Of a DNA stretch of 64,000 bases, positions 33,973 through 43,893 are shown in pieces (position 1 is the first letter of the stretch; every line of letters starts with the position of its first letter). Both the position numbers and the translations under genes were made by a program. Where the stretch lies: positions 1-64,000 of the forward strand of contig NZ_NKXR01000003.1 of NCBI RefSeq assembly GCF_002232035.1. The letters run 5' to 3'. The stretch comes from Collinsella sp. TF06-26 (lineage in GTDB: Bacteria; Actinomycetota; Coriobacteriia; Coriobacteriales; Coriobacteriaceae). The notes below the pieces were generated by a model. The model ran no database searches. It saw only the letters and a list, made by a program, of their open reading frames with translations, and had not been told where the DNA came from.

Positions 33973-35250
33973 CTAATCGAGTCCGGAGAAAGAAGGATAG
34001 GCGCTCTCGCCGTGCTGACTCGCATCCAGGCCCAGCGCCTCGTCGGCCTCGTCCACACGCAGGCTGCCGTGGAACAGTGCCTTGACCACCGCGGCGATCA
34101 CCAAATCGAGCACCAGCACAATAACGACCGTCACCACAATGCCCAGAACCTGCGAGACAAGCAGCGACACGTCGCCCGTGTAGAACAGGCCGCCCTTACC
34201 GGTCCACGAGAGCTCCGGCACGCAGAACAGGCCCGTGAGCACACCGCCCAAGATGCCGCCGATACCGTGGCAACCGAACGCGTCGAGCGCATCGTCGTAG
34301 CCAAACTTGGTCTTAAGATGGCTGATGGCCAGGTAACAGACGGGCGAGACGATCAGGCCCATGACCAGCGCTGCCCACGGCTCGACAAAGCCCGCACCCG
34401 GCGTGACCACCACAAGGCCCGCAACCAGACCGGTGCTGGCACCCACCAGCGTGGGGCGACCGGTGTGCACGCGCTCGACGGCAAGCCACGAGACCATGCC
34501 CGCCGCGCTGGCCGTCACGGTGTTGAGGATGGCGAGCGCCGCCACGGCGTCGGCCTTAAACTCGCTGCCGCCGTTAAAGCCAAACCAGCCAAACCAAAGC
34601 AGGCCGGCGCCCAGCGCCACAAACGGCACGTTATGCGGACGGTAGCTCATCATGCCAAAGCCGCGACGACGGCCGAGCATTAAGCAGAGAATCAGGCCCG
34701 TGAGACCGGACGAAATGTGTACCACGTCGCCGCCGGCAAAGTCGAGCGCGCCGATGATGTCGCCGATAAAGGAACCATCGCCGCCCCAAACCATGTGGGC
34801 GAGCGGCGCATAGACCACGAGCAGCCAAATGCCCAGGAAGGCCGTCATGGCACCAAACTTAACGCGGCCTGCCAGACTGCCCGTAACGATAGCGGCGGTG
34901 ATCATGGCAAACGCCATCTGGAAGGCGATGTTGATGATCTGAGGGTAGACGGCACCATCCGCAGCATTGCCCTCGGCCGCCTGCAGCACCTGGTTGAGCA
35001 CCGGCAGGCACAGCAGCTGGTCAAAGCCGCCAATAAACGGGTTAGAACCGTCGCCACCGTAGGCCAGCGACCAGCCGGCAACAATCCACAGCACACCAAC
35101 CAGGCCAATGGCGCCAAAGCACATAAGCATGGTGTTGATGACATTTTTGCGCCTGGACAGGCCGCCATAGAAAAACGCCAGACCCGGTGTCATTAAAAAC
35201 ACGAGCATGGTGCAGATGAGCATAAACGTTGTCGATCCCGTATCGTACAT
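33973..35250 (-). CDS. amtB: ammonium transporter
   Basis: 425 aa, eleven transmembrane segments. The N-terminus has TPGLAFFYGGLSRRKN (21-36), and the twin pore histidines correspond to H178 (VVHISSGLTGL) and H328 (DAFGCHGIGGILGG). Moves ammonium across the cytoplasmic membrane and is blocked by PII; glnB follows on the same strand. The ATG at 35250 with AAGGGGGAG 4 bases upstream is preferred over upstream starts at 35289 or 35307. Confidence 0.95.
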   Translation of the reverse strand: MYDTGSTTFMLICTMLVFLMTPGLAFFYGGLSRRKNVINTMLMCFGAIGLVGVLWIVAGWSLAYGGDGSNPFIGGFDQLLCLPVLNQVLQAAEGNAADGAVYPQIINIAFQMAFAMITAAIVTGSLAGRVKFGAMTAFLGIWLLVVYAPLAHMVWGGDGSFIGDIIGALDFAGGDVVHISSGLTGLILCLMLGRRRGFGMMSYRPHNVPFVALGAGLLWFGWFGFNGGSEFKADAVAALAILNTVTASAAGMVSWLAVERVHTGRPTLVGASTGLVAGLVVVTPGAGFVEPWAALVMGLIVSPVCYLAISHLKTKFGYDDALDAFGCHGIGGILGGVLTGLFCVPELSWTGKGGLFYTGDVSLLVSQVLGIVVTVVIVLVLDLVIAAVVKALFHGSLRVDEADEALGLDASQHGESAYPSFSGLD

Positions 35251-35448
35251 TCGCTCCCCCTTGGTCGCATGAACGTTGTCGGCGCTCATGATGCGGCCGA
35301 GGGCCAACTGGTGTAGACCAGATACGGCGTTGTTAAACGCTGCGTTGTCGAATGGAAACGGTGCCGCAATCTTGGAAACGGCACGGCAACGGGCGCGAAA
35401 CGAACGGGAAACGTGCGAACGAGAAGGGCGCGCTTGGCTCCGCTCTGG

Positions 35449-36468
35449 CTAGCGCCGGAACAGCTCGCGGGCTCGGTCGCGGAGGTCGGTAGCTCGGATG
35501 ACGCCTTCGTAGCGATTGATGCGCAGACGCGGGAAGGCGTTAAAGAAGCGCAGGTCACGACGGCTGAGCGACACACTCGGCACCGGACGGCTCATGCGCT
35601 TGCCGGCAAGGCGACGACTGAGCGACGGACGCGGCATGCTCGGCGCGACATCGGCAACGCGGCGGGCAGCGAGCGCCAGGCCGCGAGCACCATCCGAGAT
35701 AAACGTCGGCATCGAAGCCTTCTCGCGCAGGGCATCGAGCGCCGCGTCGCCCAGCTCGGCCAGCCAAGCGTTAACGGCGCGACCGCGGATATGCGTCTGC
35801 GCCACCGAGTCGATCGCCGAATCGGGAATACGTTCGAGCATAGAGTCGGAGGCGTCGGCAAGCGACTCATTGATGCGGTCGGCAAGGTCGGCACGCACAC
35901 GCTCAAGCTGATCGGACAGGCGGCGCCAGCTGGCCAACGAGCACACCGCATCGACCATCATCGCGACCGCGACGATAAAGGCGGCCAAGCGCACGATTAG
36001 CACCGGCAGATGGCCAAGCAGCCCCAGCAATGCCGGCTCCACTAAACGGCAAATACACAACGCACCCAAGCCAAACGCGCAGGCCCAGTACAGGCAGATG
36101 CGTCCGTGCAGGTTAAACGGCAGATGCGAGTAATCCCAAAACCGGGCACCCGTCGTTTTTTCCAACAGCACGCCCACACTATATTCGATCACGCTGCATA
36201 CGAGCGCGGCAGCGACAAACTGGCTCGAGGCGTCTGGGATTCCACGCAGCAGCAACCAGCACGCGATGCCGCCCGCACCGTAGATGGGACAACACGGCCC
36301 TAGCAAAAAGCCGCTGTTGGCAAAGCGTCCGTGGTTGAGCATGGCGCAGACTGTCGACTCCCATACCCAGCCGCAAAAACCGTAGAAGGCAAACGAGAGT
36401 ACCAGCGCCGAGAGCGGACAAGCGGCAAGCGTCGCGCCGTCAAATGCCATGCCGATCGCGGTTTCCAC
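35449..36468 (-). CDS. putative ABC-type permease-like membrane protein (PF06541/CmpB-like)
   Basis: 339 aa from GTG 36468 with AGGAG 10 bases upstream inside the end of the HD gene. Residues 20-180 match the CmpB-like/DUF1113 family: FAFYGFCGWVWESTVC, GFLLGPCCPIYGAGG, EYSVGVLLEKTTGARFWDYSHLPFNLHGRICL. Five or six transmembrane segments are followed by a ~150-residue Arg-rich cytoplasmic tail. Family function is not established. Coupled with the HD gene upstream (3-base gap). An ATG at 36450 is a possible alternative start. Confidence 0.75.
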   Translation of the reverse strand: METAIGMAFDGATLAACPLSALVLSFAFYGFCGWVWESTVCAMLNHGRFANSGFLLGPCCPIYGAGGIACWLLLRGIPDASSQFVAAALVCSVIEYSVGVLLEKTTGARFWDYSHLPFNLHGRICLYWACAFGLGALCICRLVEPALLGLLGHLPVLIVRLAAFIVAVAMMVDAVCSLASWRRLSDQLERVRADLADRINESLADASDSMLERIPDSAIDSVAQTHIRGRAVNAWLAELGDAALDALREKASMPTFISDGARGLALAARRVADVAPSMPRPSLSRRLAGKRMSRPVPSVSLSRRDLRFFNAFPRLRINRYEGVIRATDLRDRARELFRR

Positions 36469-36471
36469 CGT

Positions 36472-37029
36472 CTACCCACTCCTCTTTTCGTTCGATTCTT
36501 TGCTCGAGCCGTCGCTCGAACCCTCGTTCAAATCGTTCGCGCCGCCTTTGCGCGGCAGACGGCCGGCAATCGTCTCGCGCAGCGCGCACCATTTATCCGC
36601 CAGGCACACAATCCATGCCTCACGACACGTCGGCGGCACCGGCACCAGCGGAAACATATGACGCACGATGATATTCCGCTCGCGCGACGTCAGCTCAAAA
36701 TCTTCCTCCGCACGCGCCAGGGCAAAAAACGGATGCCGAAATCCGTGCAGTCGATGGCTCGGGTCGGGGTCATGCCAATCGTAGAGAAAGTAATCGTGTA
36801 ACAGGGCCCCGCGCAGCAGCGAGGCACGGTCGACCGAAATGCCAACACGGCCCAGGTGCTCGGCAAAAGACAGGCTCGCCCGCGCCACCGAGGTCACATG
36901 CGCATAGACCGTCACGTCGCCATGCTGGATAAACTCACACGTCAGGTCCAAGCGGCCCGCCTGGGCCAGCTGACGGGCGGCATTGTCGACCTCGCGCGCG
37001 ATACTCTCGGCACGAACGGTATCGGACAT
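36472..37029 (-). CDS. HD domain phosphohydrolase
   Basis: 185 aa. HD-superfamily metal motif LLHDYFLYDWHD (about residues 76-87) with upstream HVTSVARASL and later IIVRHMFPL; compact, without additional domains. Likely a cytoplasmic nucleotidase or phosphatase of unknown substrate. GGAAGGAGG is 4-5 bases before the ATG at 37029. Overlaps functionally and physically with the CmpB-like gene downstream. Confidence 0.8.
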   Translation of the reverse strand: MSDTVRAESIAREVDNAARQLAQAGRLDLTCEFIQHGDVTVYAHVTSVARASLSFAEHLGRVGISVDRASLLRGALLHDYFLYDWHDPDPSHRLHGFRHPFFALARAEEDFELTSRERNIIVRHMFPLVPVPPTCREAWIVCLADKWCALRETIAGRLPRKGGANDLNEGSSDGSSKESNEKRSG

Positions 37030-37257
37030 GCGGCCTCCTTCCAGCGGCTCTCGGCGGCAAGTCGCAGCCTGCACGCAATGAATAAAATCATCATCGAATT
37101 TACCAGTATGGCATCGGACAAAACGTTTTGCCCCACCAGTTGGCGAATTACCGCGCCGCCGTCACATATCAAACGCCAAAATGTGCGAGACTGTCTTGTG
37201 CAATTGTGCCGGCCGAGGGAGTGCCGGCGCACGATTCGCATGGAGTAACCCACAACG

Positions 37258-39039
37258 ATGCTGCTTACGCAAACGACAACGCCCGAGGACGTCAAGGCTC
37301 TCGATCGCGCCGAGCTTCCGCTGCTCTGCGGCGAGATCCGCCACGCCATCCTCGAAAGCTCCGCCGCCGTCGGCGGGCACGTTGCCCCCAACCTGGGCGT
37401 CGTTGAGCTTACGGTTGCGCTCCATCGCGTGTTTAACTCCCCCACCGACAAAATTGTCTTTGACGTGTCGCACCAGACCTATGCCCACAAGGCGCTGACT
37501 GGGCGCGCGTACACTTATATCGACCCGGCACGCTACGGCGAGGCCTCTGGCTTTGCCAATCCCGACGAGTCCGAACACGACCTGTTCGCCATGGGCCACA
37601 CCTCTACATCGGTGAGCCTGGGCTGCGGCTTGGCGCACGCTCGTGACCTGGCGGGCGATGCGTACAACGTCATCACCATCATTGGCGACGGTTCGCTTTC
37701 GGGCGGTCTGGCGTTTGAGGGCTTTAACAATGCCGCCGAGCTCGACAGCAACTTGATCATCGTCGTCAACGATAACGACCAGTCCATTGCCGAGAACCAT
37801 GGCGGCCTGTATCGCAATCTGGCCGAGCTGCGCGCCAGTAACGGCACCTGTGAGCGCAACGTTTTCCGCGCGATGGGGCTCGACTACCGCTATCTGGACG
37901 CCGGCAACGATGTGTTGGCCCTCGTCGACGCGCTGCAGGAGCTGCGCGATATCGATCACCCCATCGTGCTGCACGTCTCCACCGCGAAGGGCAAGGGCTT
38001 TGAGCCGGCCCAGAGCGACCCCGAGCGCTGGCATCATGTAGGTCCGTTTGACATGGCGACTGGGCGCAAGCTCTGCCCGGGCCATCCGAGCGAGCCTGCG
38101 CCGCGCACCTATGCCGACATTACGGGCGAGGCCCTGAGCGCTGCCATAGAGCGCGATCCGCAGGTTGTGGGCATCACGGCCGCAACGCCCTACATCATGG
38201 GCTTTACGCCCGAGCTTCGCGCCGCGGCAGGCAAGCAGTTTGTTGACGTGGGCATTGCCGAGGAGCACGCCGTGACCTTTGCCACCGCGCTTGCGCGCTC
38301 GGGCGCCAAGCCAGTCTTTGGTGTGTACGGCACGTTTTTGCAGCGCGCCTACGACGAGCTGTGGCACGACCTGTGCCTCAACGACGCCCCCGCAACCATC
38401 CTGGTATTTGGCGCGTCGATCTTTGGCACCACATCCGAGACGCATCTCTCGTTCTTTGATATTTCCATGCTGGGCGGTCTTCCCAACATGCACTACTTGG
38501 CGCCGGCCTGCATGGAGGAATATCTGTCCATGCTGAGCTGGTCGCTCGACCATCGCGAGCATCCTGTGGCGATTCGCGTGCCCGGCATTGGCCTGGTAAG
38601 CCGCCCCGACTTGGCGCCTGCCGAGGACGCCGATTACGGTATCGCGCGCCACAACGTGGTGCGCCAGGGCCGCGACGTGGCCGTGCTCGCGCTCGGCGAT
38701 TTCTTTGAGCTGGGCGAGCGTGTGGCAAACCGCTTGGCAGCCGAATACGGTATCGAGGCCACGCTCGTCAACCCTCGCTTTGCAACCGAGCTTGACCGCG
38801 AGTTCCTCGACAGCCTTGCCGCCGAGCATCGCGTTGTCATCACCCTCGAGGACGGCATCTTGGACGGCGGTTGGGGCGAACGCGTCGCGTGCTACTTGGC
38901 CTGCACGCCCGTGCGCACGCGCACCTTCGGCATCGCCAAGGGCTTCCCCGACCGCTACGACCCCAACGAGCTGCTCGCTCAGAACGGCATGACGGTCGAG
39001 AACATGGCCGCCGAAGCGGTACGCCTACTGAACGAGTAG
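37258..39039 (+). CDS. dxs: 1-deoxy-D-xylulose-5-phosphate synthase
   Basis: 593 aa, about 30 shorter than typical DXS. Condenses pyruvate and glyceraldehyde-3-phosphate with thiamine diphosphate, the entry step of the MEP isoprenoid pathway. GGHVAPNLG (39-47, substrate His41), thiamine motif GDGSLSGGLAFEGFNN (143-158) through NDND, and GIAEEHAVTFATAL (catalytic Glu) are present. The compact form is common in Firmicutes and Coriobacteria, where some genomes carry two DXS-like genes. The ribosome site is weak (GGAGT, 12 bases upstream). A clear terminator follows. Confidence 0.93.
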   Translation: MLLTQTTTPEDVKALDRAELPLLCGEIRHAILESSAAVGGHVAPNLGVVELTVALHRVFNSPTDKIVFDVSHQTYAHKALTGRAYTYIDPARYGEASGFANPDESEHDLFAMGHTSTSVSLGCGLAHARDLAGDAYNVITIIGDGSLSGGLAFEGFNNAAELDSNLIIVVNDNDQSIAENHGGLYRNLAELRASNGTCERNVFRAMGLDYRYLDAGNDVLALVDALQELRDIDHPIVLHVSTAKGKGFEPAQSDPERWHHVGPFDMATGRKLCPGHPSEPAPRTYADITGEALSAAIERDPQVVGITAATPYIMGFTPELRAAAGKQFVDVGIAEEHAVTFATALARSGAKPVFGVYGTFLQRAYDELWHDLCLNDAPATILVFGASIFGTTSETHLSFFDISMLGGLPNMHYLAPACMEEYLSMLSWSLDHREHPVAIRVPGIGLVSRPDLAPAEDADYGIARHNVVRQGRDVAVLALGDFFELGERVANRLAAEYGIEATLVNPRFATELDREFLDSLAAEHRVVITLEDGILDGGWGERVACYLACTPVRTRTFGIAKGFPDRYDPNELLAQNGMTVENMAAEAVRLLNE

Positions 39040-39080
39040 AAAAACCTCCGCAAGGGAAGCACCCATGCGGAGGTTTTTAT
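39040..39080 (+). terminator. terminator after dxs
   Basis: AAAACCTCCGCA pairs with TGCGGAGGTTTT around a 13-nt loop, followed by a T run. Confidence 0.92.
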
Positions 39081-39095
39081 TTTCGCGACGCGATT

Positions 39096-39313
39096 ATCTC
39101 AATCTGTAACATCTATGGCCCGAATTCCCGTCTAACTGTTACAGATCTAGACAAGACGTCTTAGTCCCTGACCTTTGTCTCAATCTGTAACAGATAGAGA
39201 CCTTTTGTCCGTCCAGATGTTACAGATTGAGACATTCAAATCCCGCTGAAGAGAAAATCCAACTCTGTAACAGGTAGAGGCTATTTTCTCGTCCAACTGT
39301 TACAAATCGAGAC
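39096..39313. repeat. three tandem 57-nt palindromic repeats
   Basis: Units at 39096-39152, 39177-39233 and 39257-39313 are each 57 nt, spaced by 24 and 23 nt. Each folds on itself: unit 2 runs from GTCTCAATCTGTAACA to TGTTACAGATTGAGAC. Unit ends are well conserved while centres differ (ATGGCCC..., GAGACCTTTTG..., GAGGCTATTTT...). The intervening 23-24 nt are unrelated. Such interspersed palindromes resemble REP/BIME arrays more than CRISPR. Confidence 0.85.
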
Positions 39314-39345
39314 AAAACAGTAAGGCATGCCACCACATCTGCAAG

Positions 39346-39381
39346 AACCACTACAAAGGTGCCTGTCCCTTTTTGGTAGGT
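39346..39381. repeat. decayed palindrome related to 11321-11357
   Basis: AACCACTACAAAGGTGCCTG followed by TCCCTTTTTGGTAGGT; eleven or so paired positions remain, with the same GGTGCCTGTCCC centre as the copy after lgt. Confidence 0.6.
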
Positions 39382-39423
39382 AGAATAACCTATAAGACAA
39401 GTATGTTTCTGAGTTATTTCGTG

Positions 39424-39453
39424 TTGACCCATTTGAGCGGGATGGGGTATAAC
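39424..39453 (+). promoter_or_regulatory. promoter of the glutamate ABC operon
   Basis: TTGACC (39424-39429) and TATAAC (39448-39453), spacer 18 bases, 43 bases before the substrate-binding protein start. Confidence 0.7.
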
Positions 39454-39496
39454 TCTACTCAACCGCTAGGGATTTTATTGAGAAAGGTGTTCTCCT

Positions 39497-40492
39497 ATGA
39501 GCAAGAACCTCTCCCAGCAGGTCGTTCTCGACCGCCGCGGCTTCGTTGCCGCCACCTTCGCAACCGTCGCCGGCCTTGGTCTTGCCGGCTGCTCCGACAC
39601 CAGCGCCGAGGCCGACAAGGGTTCCGCCGCCGGTTCCTCCAAGAGCTCCGAGGGTACCGAGGCTTCCACCACGCTCGACGCCAAGGCATTCGACAAGCTC
39701 GTTAACAACGGTCCCAAGGCCGATGACGATGCCATCGCCGTCAGCACCTGGGCCACGGCCGTCAAGGACGCCGGCGTCTTTAAGATCGGTGGCGTTCAGA
39801 CCTCCACGCTCTTCTCCCTCCTCAACGAGAAAGACGGTCAGACCCGTGGCTTCGATGCCGGCATCGCGCAGCTCCTGTCCAACTACATTCTGGGCGAGAA
39901 CAAGATCGAGATCACCCAGGTGACCTCGGACACGCGCGAGTCCGTCCTACAGAACGGCCAGGTCGACGCCGTCTTTGCCACCTACACCATCACCGACGAG
40001 CGCAAGAAGCTCGTCTCCTTTGCCGGTCCCTATTACTACACGCAGCAGGCCATCCTGGTGCTTGCCGATAACGACGACATCAAGAGCGTCGACGACCTGG
40101 CCGACAAGAACGTCGCCGTCCAGTCCGGCTCCAACGGCCCCGCCATCCTGGAGGAGTTCGCCCCCAAGGCCAGCCAGCAGGAGTTCAAGACCGACGAGGA
40201 GGCACGTCAGGCACTCCAGCAGGGCCGCGTCGATGCCTACGTCATCGACAACAACATGCAGCAGAGCGCCCTGGTCCGCGAGCCCGGCAAGTACAAGATT
40301 GCCGGCAAGCCCTTCGGCAGCAAGGAGCCCTACGGCATCGGCCTGCCGCTCGATTCCGACGGTGTCGCCTTTGTCAACGACTTCCTTAAGAAGATCGAGG
40401 ATGACGGCACCTGGACCGAGCTGTGGCAGATCTGCATCGGCGACCGCACGGGCGACACCAATGTTCCCGAGCTGCCCGAGATCGGCGCCTAG
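39497..40492 (+). CDS. gluB: glutamate-type ABC transporter substrate-binding lipoprotein
   Basis: 331 aa. N-terminal signal with RRGF (possible Tat-like pair) and a lipobox LAGC with Cys32, then a Ser/Glu-rich linker. The periplasmic-binding type II fold follows: TRGFDAGIAQLLSNYILG, DAVFATYTITDERKKLVSFAGPYYYTQQAILV and GKPFGSKEPYGIGLP, as in GluB-type acidic amino acid binding proteins. Membrane-anchored on the outer face after Lgt processing. First gene of a four-gene importer; a hairpin after it may raise its expression over the permeases. The name is by family. Confidence 0.88.
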   Translation: MSKNLSQQVVLDRRGFVAATFATVAGLGLAGCSDTSAEADKGSAAGSSKSSEGTEASTTLDAKAFDKLVNNGPKADDDAIAVSTWATAVKDAGVFKIGGVQTSTLFSLLNEKDGQTRGFDAGIAQLLSNYILGENKIEITQVTSDTRESVLQNGQVDAVFATYTITDERKKLVSFAGPYYYTQQAILVLADNDDIKSVDDLADKNVAVQSGSNGPAILEEFAPKASQQEFKTDEEARQALQQGRVDAYVIDNNMQQSALVREPGKYKIAGKPFGSKEPYGIGLPLDSDGVAFVNDFLKKIEDDGTWTELWQICIGDRTGDTNVPELPEIGA

Positions 40493-40580
40493 GCAACGCG
40501 CCTAGTAACGGCCGCAACGAAACCATACGGAAACGCACGGTGCGCTTTATTGCGCTAAACTGTTTCCTTACTGAGTTGTC

Positions 40581-40611
40581 GGGGCTTCCGTACACACGGG
40601 AGCCCCTTTCC
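40581..40611 (+). terminator. intra-operon hairpin after the binding protein
   Basis: GGGGCTTCCGT and ACGGGAGCCCC pair around ACAC, followed by TTTCCTT. Partial termination here would give more binding protein than permease. Confidence 0.7.
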
Positions 40612-40630
40612 TTATCGGCGGGAGGTCCGC

Positions 40631-41290
40631 ATGAGTCTCTCCGAGCTCTGGTCGCTCTATGGCCAGAACTACATTGACGCGCTGCTAGCAACCTGGGGCA
40701 TGACGCTTGAGTCGTTTGCCATCGCCATGGTGTTGGCCGTCGCCGTCACCGTGATGCGCGTGTCGCCGCTCAAGCCGCTGCGCGTCTTTGGCGACCTGTA
40801 TGTCCAGGTCTTCCGTAACATCCCCGGCATCGCGCTGCTCATCATCGTCGTCTACGCATTGCCGCCACTCAAGGTCGTTCTGCCCTACCGTACCTGCGTT
40901 ATCGTCGCCACGGTGTTGCTGGGCTCCGCCTTTGGCTCCGAGAACTTCATGAGCGGCATCAACACCGTCGGCGTCGGCCAGGTGGAAGCCGCCCGCTCGC
41001 TGGGCATGAGCTTCAACCGCATCCTCGCCAAGATCGTGATTCCGCAGGCACTGCGCTCGAGCGTGCTGCCCATGACCAACCTCTTTATCGCCGTCATGCT
41101 CACCACCGCGCTCGGCAGTCAGGTGCCGCTTAAGCCCCAGGAGCTCACCGGCGTGGTGAGCTATATCAACACGCGCTCGCTCGGCGGCGTCGCCGCGTTC
41201 TTTATCTCGGCGCTCGGCTACCTGGGCACGGCGTTTGTGGTGAGCCACATTGGCAACTACATCGATAAGAAGGTGAGGATCCTCCGATGA
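40631..41290 (+). CDS. gluC: glutamate-type ABC permease 1
   Basis: 219 aa, five transmembrane segments. HisM-type amino acid permease with the EAA loop GVGQVEAARSLGMSFNRILAKIVIPQALR (about 117-145) that docks on the ATPase. Preceded by GGGAGG. Ends with an ATGA overlap on the second permease, so the two are made in equal amounts and form a heterodimer. Confidence 0.9.
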   Translation: MSLSELWSLYGQNYIDALLATWGMTLESFAIAMVLAVAVTVMRVSPLKPLRVFGDLYVQVFRNIPGIALLIIVVYALPPLKVVLPYRTCVIVATVLLGSAFGSENFMSGINTVGVGQVEAARSLGMSFNRILAKIVIPQALRSSVLPMTNLFIAVMLTTALGSQVPLKPQELTGVVSYINTRSLGGVAAFFISALGYLGTAFVVSHIGNYIDKKVRILR

Positions 41291-42120
41291 GCAAGCACTC
41301 CTCTCCCGCGCTCACCATGCGCGATGCGCTCTACGAGGCTCCCGGCCCCAAGATGCGCGCCAAAATTCGCATCGGCACCGTTATCTCGCTGGTTGCCGTC
41401 GCCGCGCTCGCTGCCCTCGTGCTGCAGCGCTTTTATGTGACCGGTCAGCTTTCGGTCCACTATTGGTATTTCTTTACGCACCTCACCACCTGGAAGTTCC
41501 TGCTTGCCGGCTTTGAGGGCACCGTTAAAGTCGCACTCACCGCCGGCGCCATCGCGCTGGTGCTCGGCCTTGCCCTTATGCTCGGTCGCACCAGCGACAT
41601 CAAGCCGCTGCAGCTGGTCTGCCGCGTACTCACCGATTTCTTCCGTGGCGTGCCGAGCCTGTTGTTCATCTACTTCTTCTTTTTGGTGCTGCCCCAGTAC
41701 AAGATCGCACTGCCGTCGTTTTGGATGCTCACGCTTCCCGTCGCGCTCGCTGCGGCCGGCGTACTGGCCGAGATCTTCCGTGCCGGCGTCAACGCCGTGC
41801 CGCGCGGTCAGGTCGAGGCTGCCCAGGCACTCGGTCTCTCCAAGGCCAAAATCACCTTTAAAATCGTATTGCCCCAGGCGATTCGGTTTATCATTCCGTC
41901 GTTGATTTCGCAGCTCGTGGTCGTAGTCAAAGACACCACCGTCGCCTACGTGGTGAGCTACCCCGACCTCATGCAAAATGCCCGCGTGCTCATTACCAAC
42001 TACGACGCCCTCGTGTCGGTCTACCTAGTTATCGCGGTCATCTACATCCTCATCAACGTCGCGATCAACAAGGCCGCTGTCTACGTTTCGCACAAGACCG
42101 GCGCGACCATCATTCGCTAA
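41287..42120 (+). CDS. gluD: glutamate-type ABC permease 2
   Basis: 277 aa. Same HisM family, with an additional ~65-residue N-terminal region, and EAA loop PRGQVEAAQALGLSKAKITFKIVLPQAIR (about 172-200). Partner of permease 1. The start overlaps permease 1 by 4 bases. Confidence 0.9.
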   Translation: MSKHSSPALTMRDALYEAPGPKMRAKIRIGTVISLVAVAALAALVLQRFYVTGQLSVHYWYFFTHLTTWKFLLAGFEGTVKVALTAGAIALVLGLALMLGRTSDIKPLQLVCRVLTDFFRGVPSLLFIYFFFLVLPQYKIALPSFWMLTLPVALAAAGVLAEIFRAGVNAVPRGQVEAAQALGLSKAKITFKIVLPQAIRFIIPSLISQLVVVVKDTTVAYVVSYPDLMQNARVLITNYDALVSVYLVIAVIYILINVAINKAAVYVSHKTGATIIR

Positions 42121-42156
42121 CGATTTACCATTTCGAGTCATAAGGAGCCGAGCACC

Positions 42157-42921
<765 letters not shown>

Positions 42922-42973
42922 CCCAATTGCCATATCCGCTCGCCATGACCATCCAAACTCGAAAGCAACACCT

Positions 42974-43783
42974 ATGATCGGAACTCGCACTTCATCGTCA
43001 TACACCCCGCACGTCAACGTCGACCCCGCCGACCGTCCGCTCATCCTGGTGGCGCCGCGCTGGGAAGAGGCGAAGCCGTTTTTAAGCGAAACGCTCTCCC
43101 CCAACGAGGAAATCGCAAGTGTCTTTGTCGATGCCATCCTTGCCGCCGGCGGCCTGCCGCTGCAGATGTCCATCACCGAGGACATTGAGGTCATCCGTCA
43201 TTACGTCGATATCGCCGACGGCATCGCCATTCCCGGCGGCCCCGATGTCAACCCCAAACGTTGGGGCGATGATCGACCCTACGACCCCACCCTCTGCTGC
43301 GAGATCCGCGATAGCTTTGAGTTTAAGCTGGTCGGCGAGGTACTCCGCGCCAAAAAGCCGCTCTTTACCACCTGCCGCGGCACGCAGTTGCTCAATGTCG
43401 CCACTGGCGGCACCCTGTGCATGGACGTGCCGAGCCTGGGCGCTCGCGAGGGCCGCACGCAGTGGCGCCATACCCACGTGCTCAACGACCCCGTGCATCC
43501 CGTCGAGGTCGTGCCGGGCTCGCTGTTGGAGCGCGCGCTTGGCGGGCACAGGCTGATCCAGACCAACTCCGCACACCACTGCTGCGTCGATCGTCTGGGT
43601 AAGAGCACGCGTTTGGTCGCCAAGGCAACCGACGGCGTTCCCGAGTGCATCGAGGTCGAAGGCCAGCCATTCTGCTTGGGCGTGCAATGGCACCCTGAGT
43701 ACACGTGGAAGACGCTCGAGACCGACTTTAACCTGTGGAAGTCGTTTGTCGAAGCAGCGGCCAAGGTAAAGCAGGCCCGCTAG
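42974..43783 (+). CDS. class I glutamine amidotransferase-like hydrolase (PuuD family)
   Basis: 269 aa. Gamma-glutamyl hydrolase family: DGIAIPGGPDVNP (82-94), nucleophile Cys134 in FTTCRGTQLLNV, and His240/Glu242 in GVQWHPEYTW. PuuD-type enzymes split gamma-glutamyl compounds such as gamma-glutamyl-GABA, releasing glutamate. Immediately behind the glutamate importer and before a shared terminator, so likely part of the same transcript and of glutamate/gamma-glutamyl use. The ribosome site is weak; the start is set by the first ATG outside the upstream gene. Confidence 0.88.
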   Translation: MIGTRTSSSYTPHVNVDPADRPLILVAPRWEEAKPFLSETLSPNEEIASVFVDAILAAGGLPLQMSITEDIEVIRHYVDIADGIAIPGGPDVNPKRWGDDRPYDPTLCCEIRDSFEFKLVGEVLRAKKPLFTTCRGTQLLNVATGGTLCMDVPSLGAREGRTQWRHTHVLNDPVHPVEVVPGSLLERALGGHRLIQTNSAHHCCVDRLGKSTRLVAKATDGVPECIEVEGQPFCLGVQWHPEYTWKTLETDFNLWKSFVEAAAKVKQAR

Positions 43784-43817
43784 CTCGCAAGCTACACAAG
43801 TTAAAGCCTCCTAAGCC

Positions 43818-43858
43818 AGGGGGGGCGGACACCAGCCACGGTGCCCGCCCCCCTGTAT
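43818..43858 (+). terminator. terminator of the glutamate operon
   Basis: A G7CGG arm pairs with CCGCCCCCC through an inner CACC/GGTG stem, followed by TGTATTTG. Confidence 0.85.
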
Positions 43859-43893
43859 TTGATACGCTCGGTATGTTTATCCCTCACAAACAA

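Noticed and set aside
37162-38829. 555-codon minus-strand frame across dxs
   Set aside because: Antisense shadow; dxs on the plus strand carries all catalytic motifs.
39096-39313. CRISPR array
   Set aside because: Only three units; each repeat is a full palindrome of 57 nt with variable centre, spacers are just 23-24 nt, and no cas gene is near.
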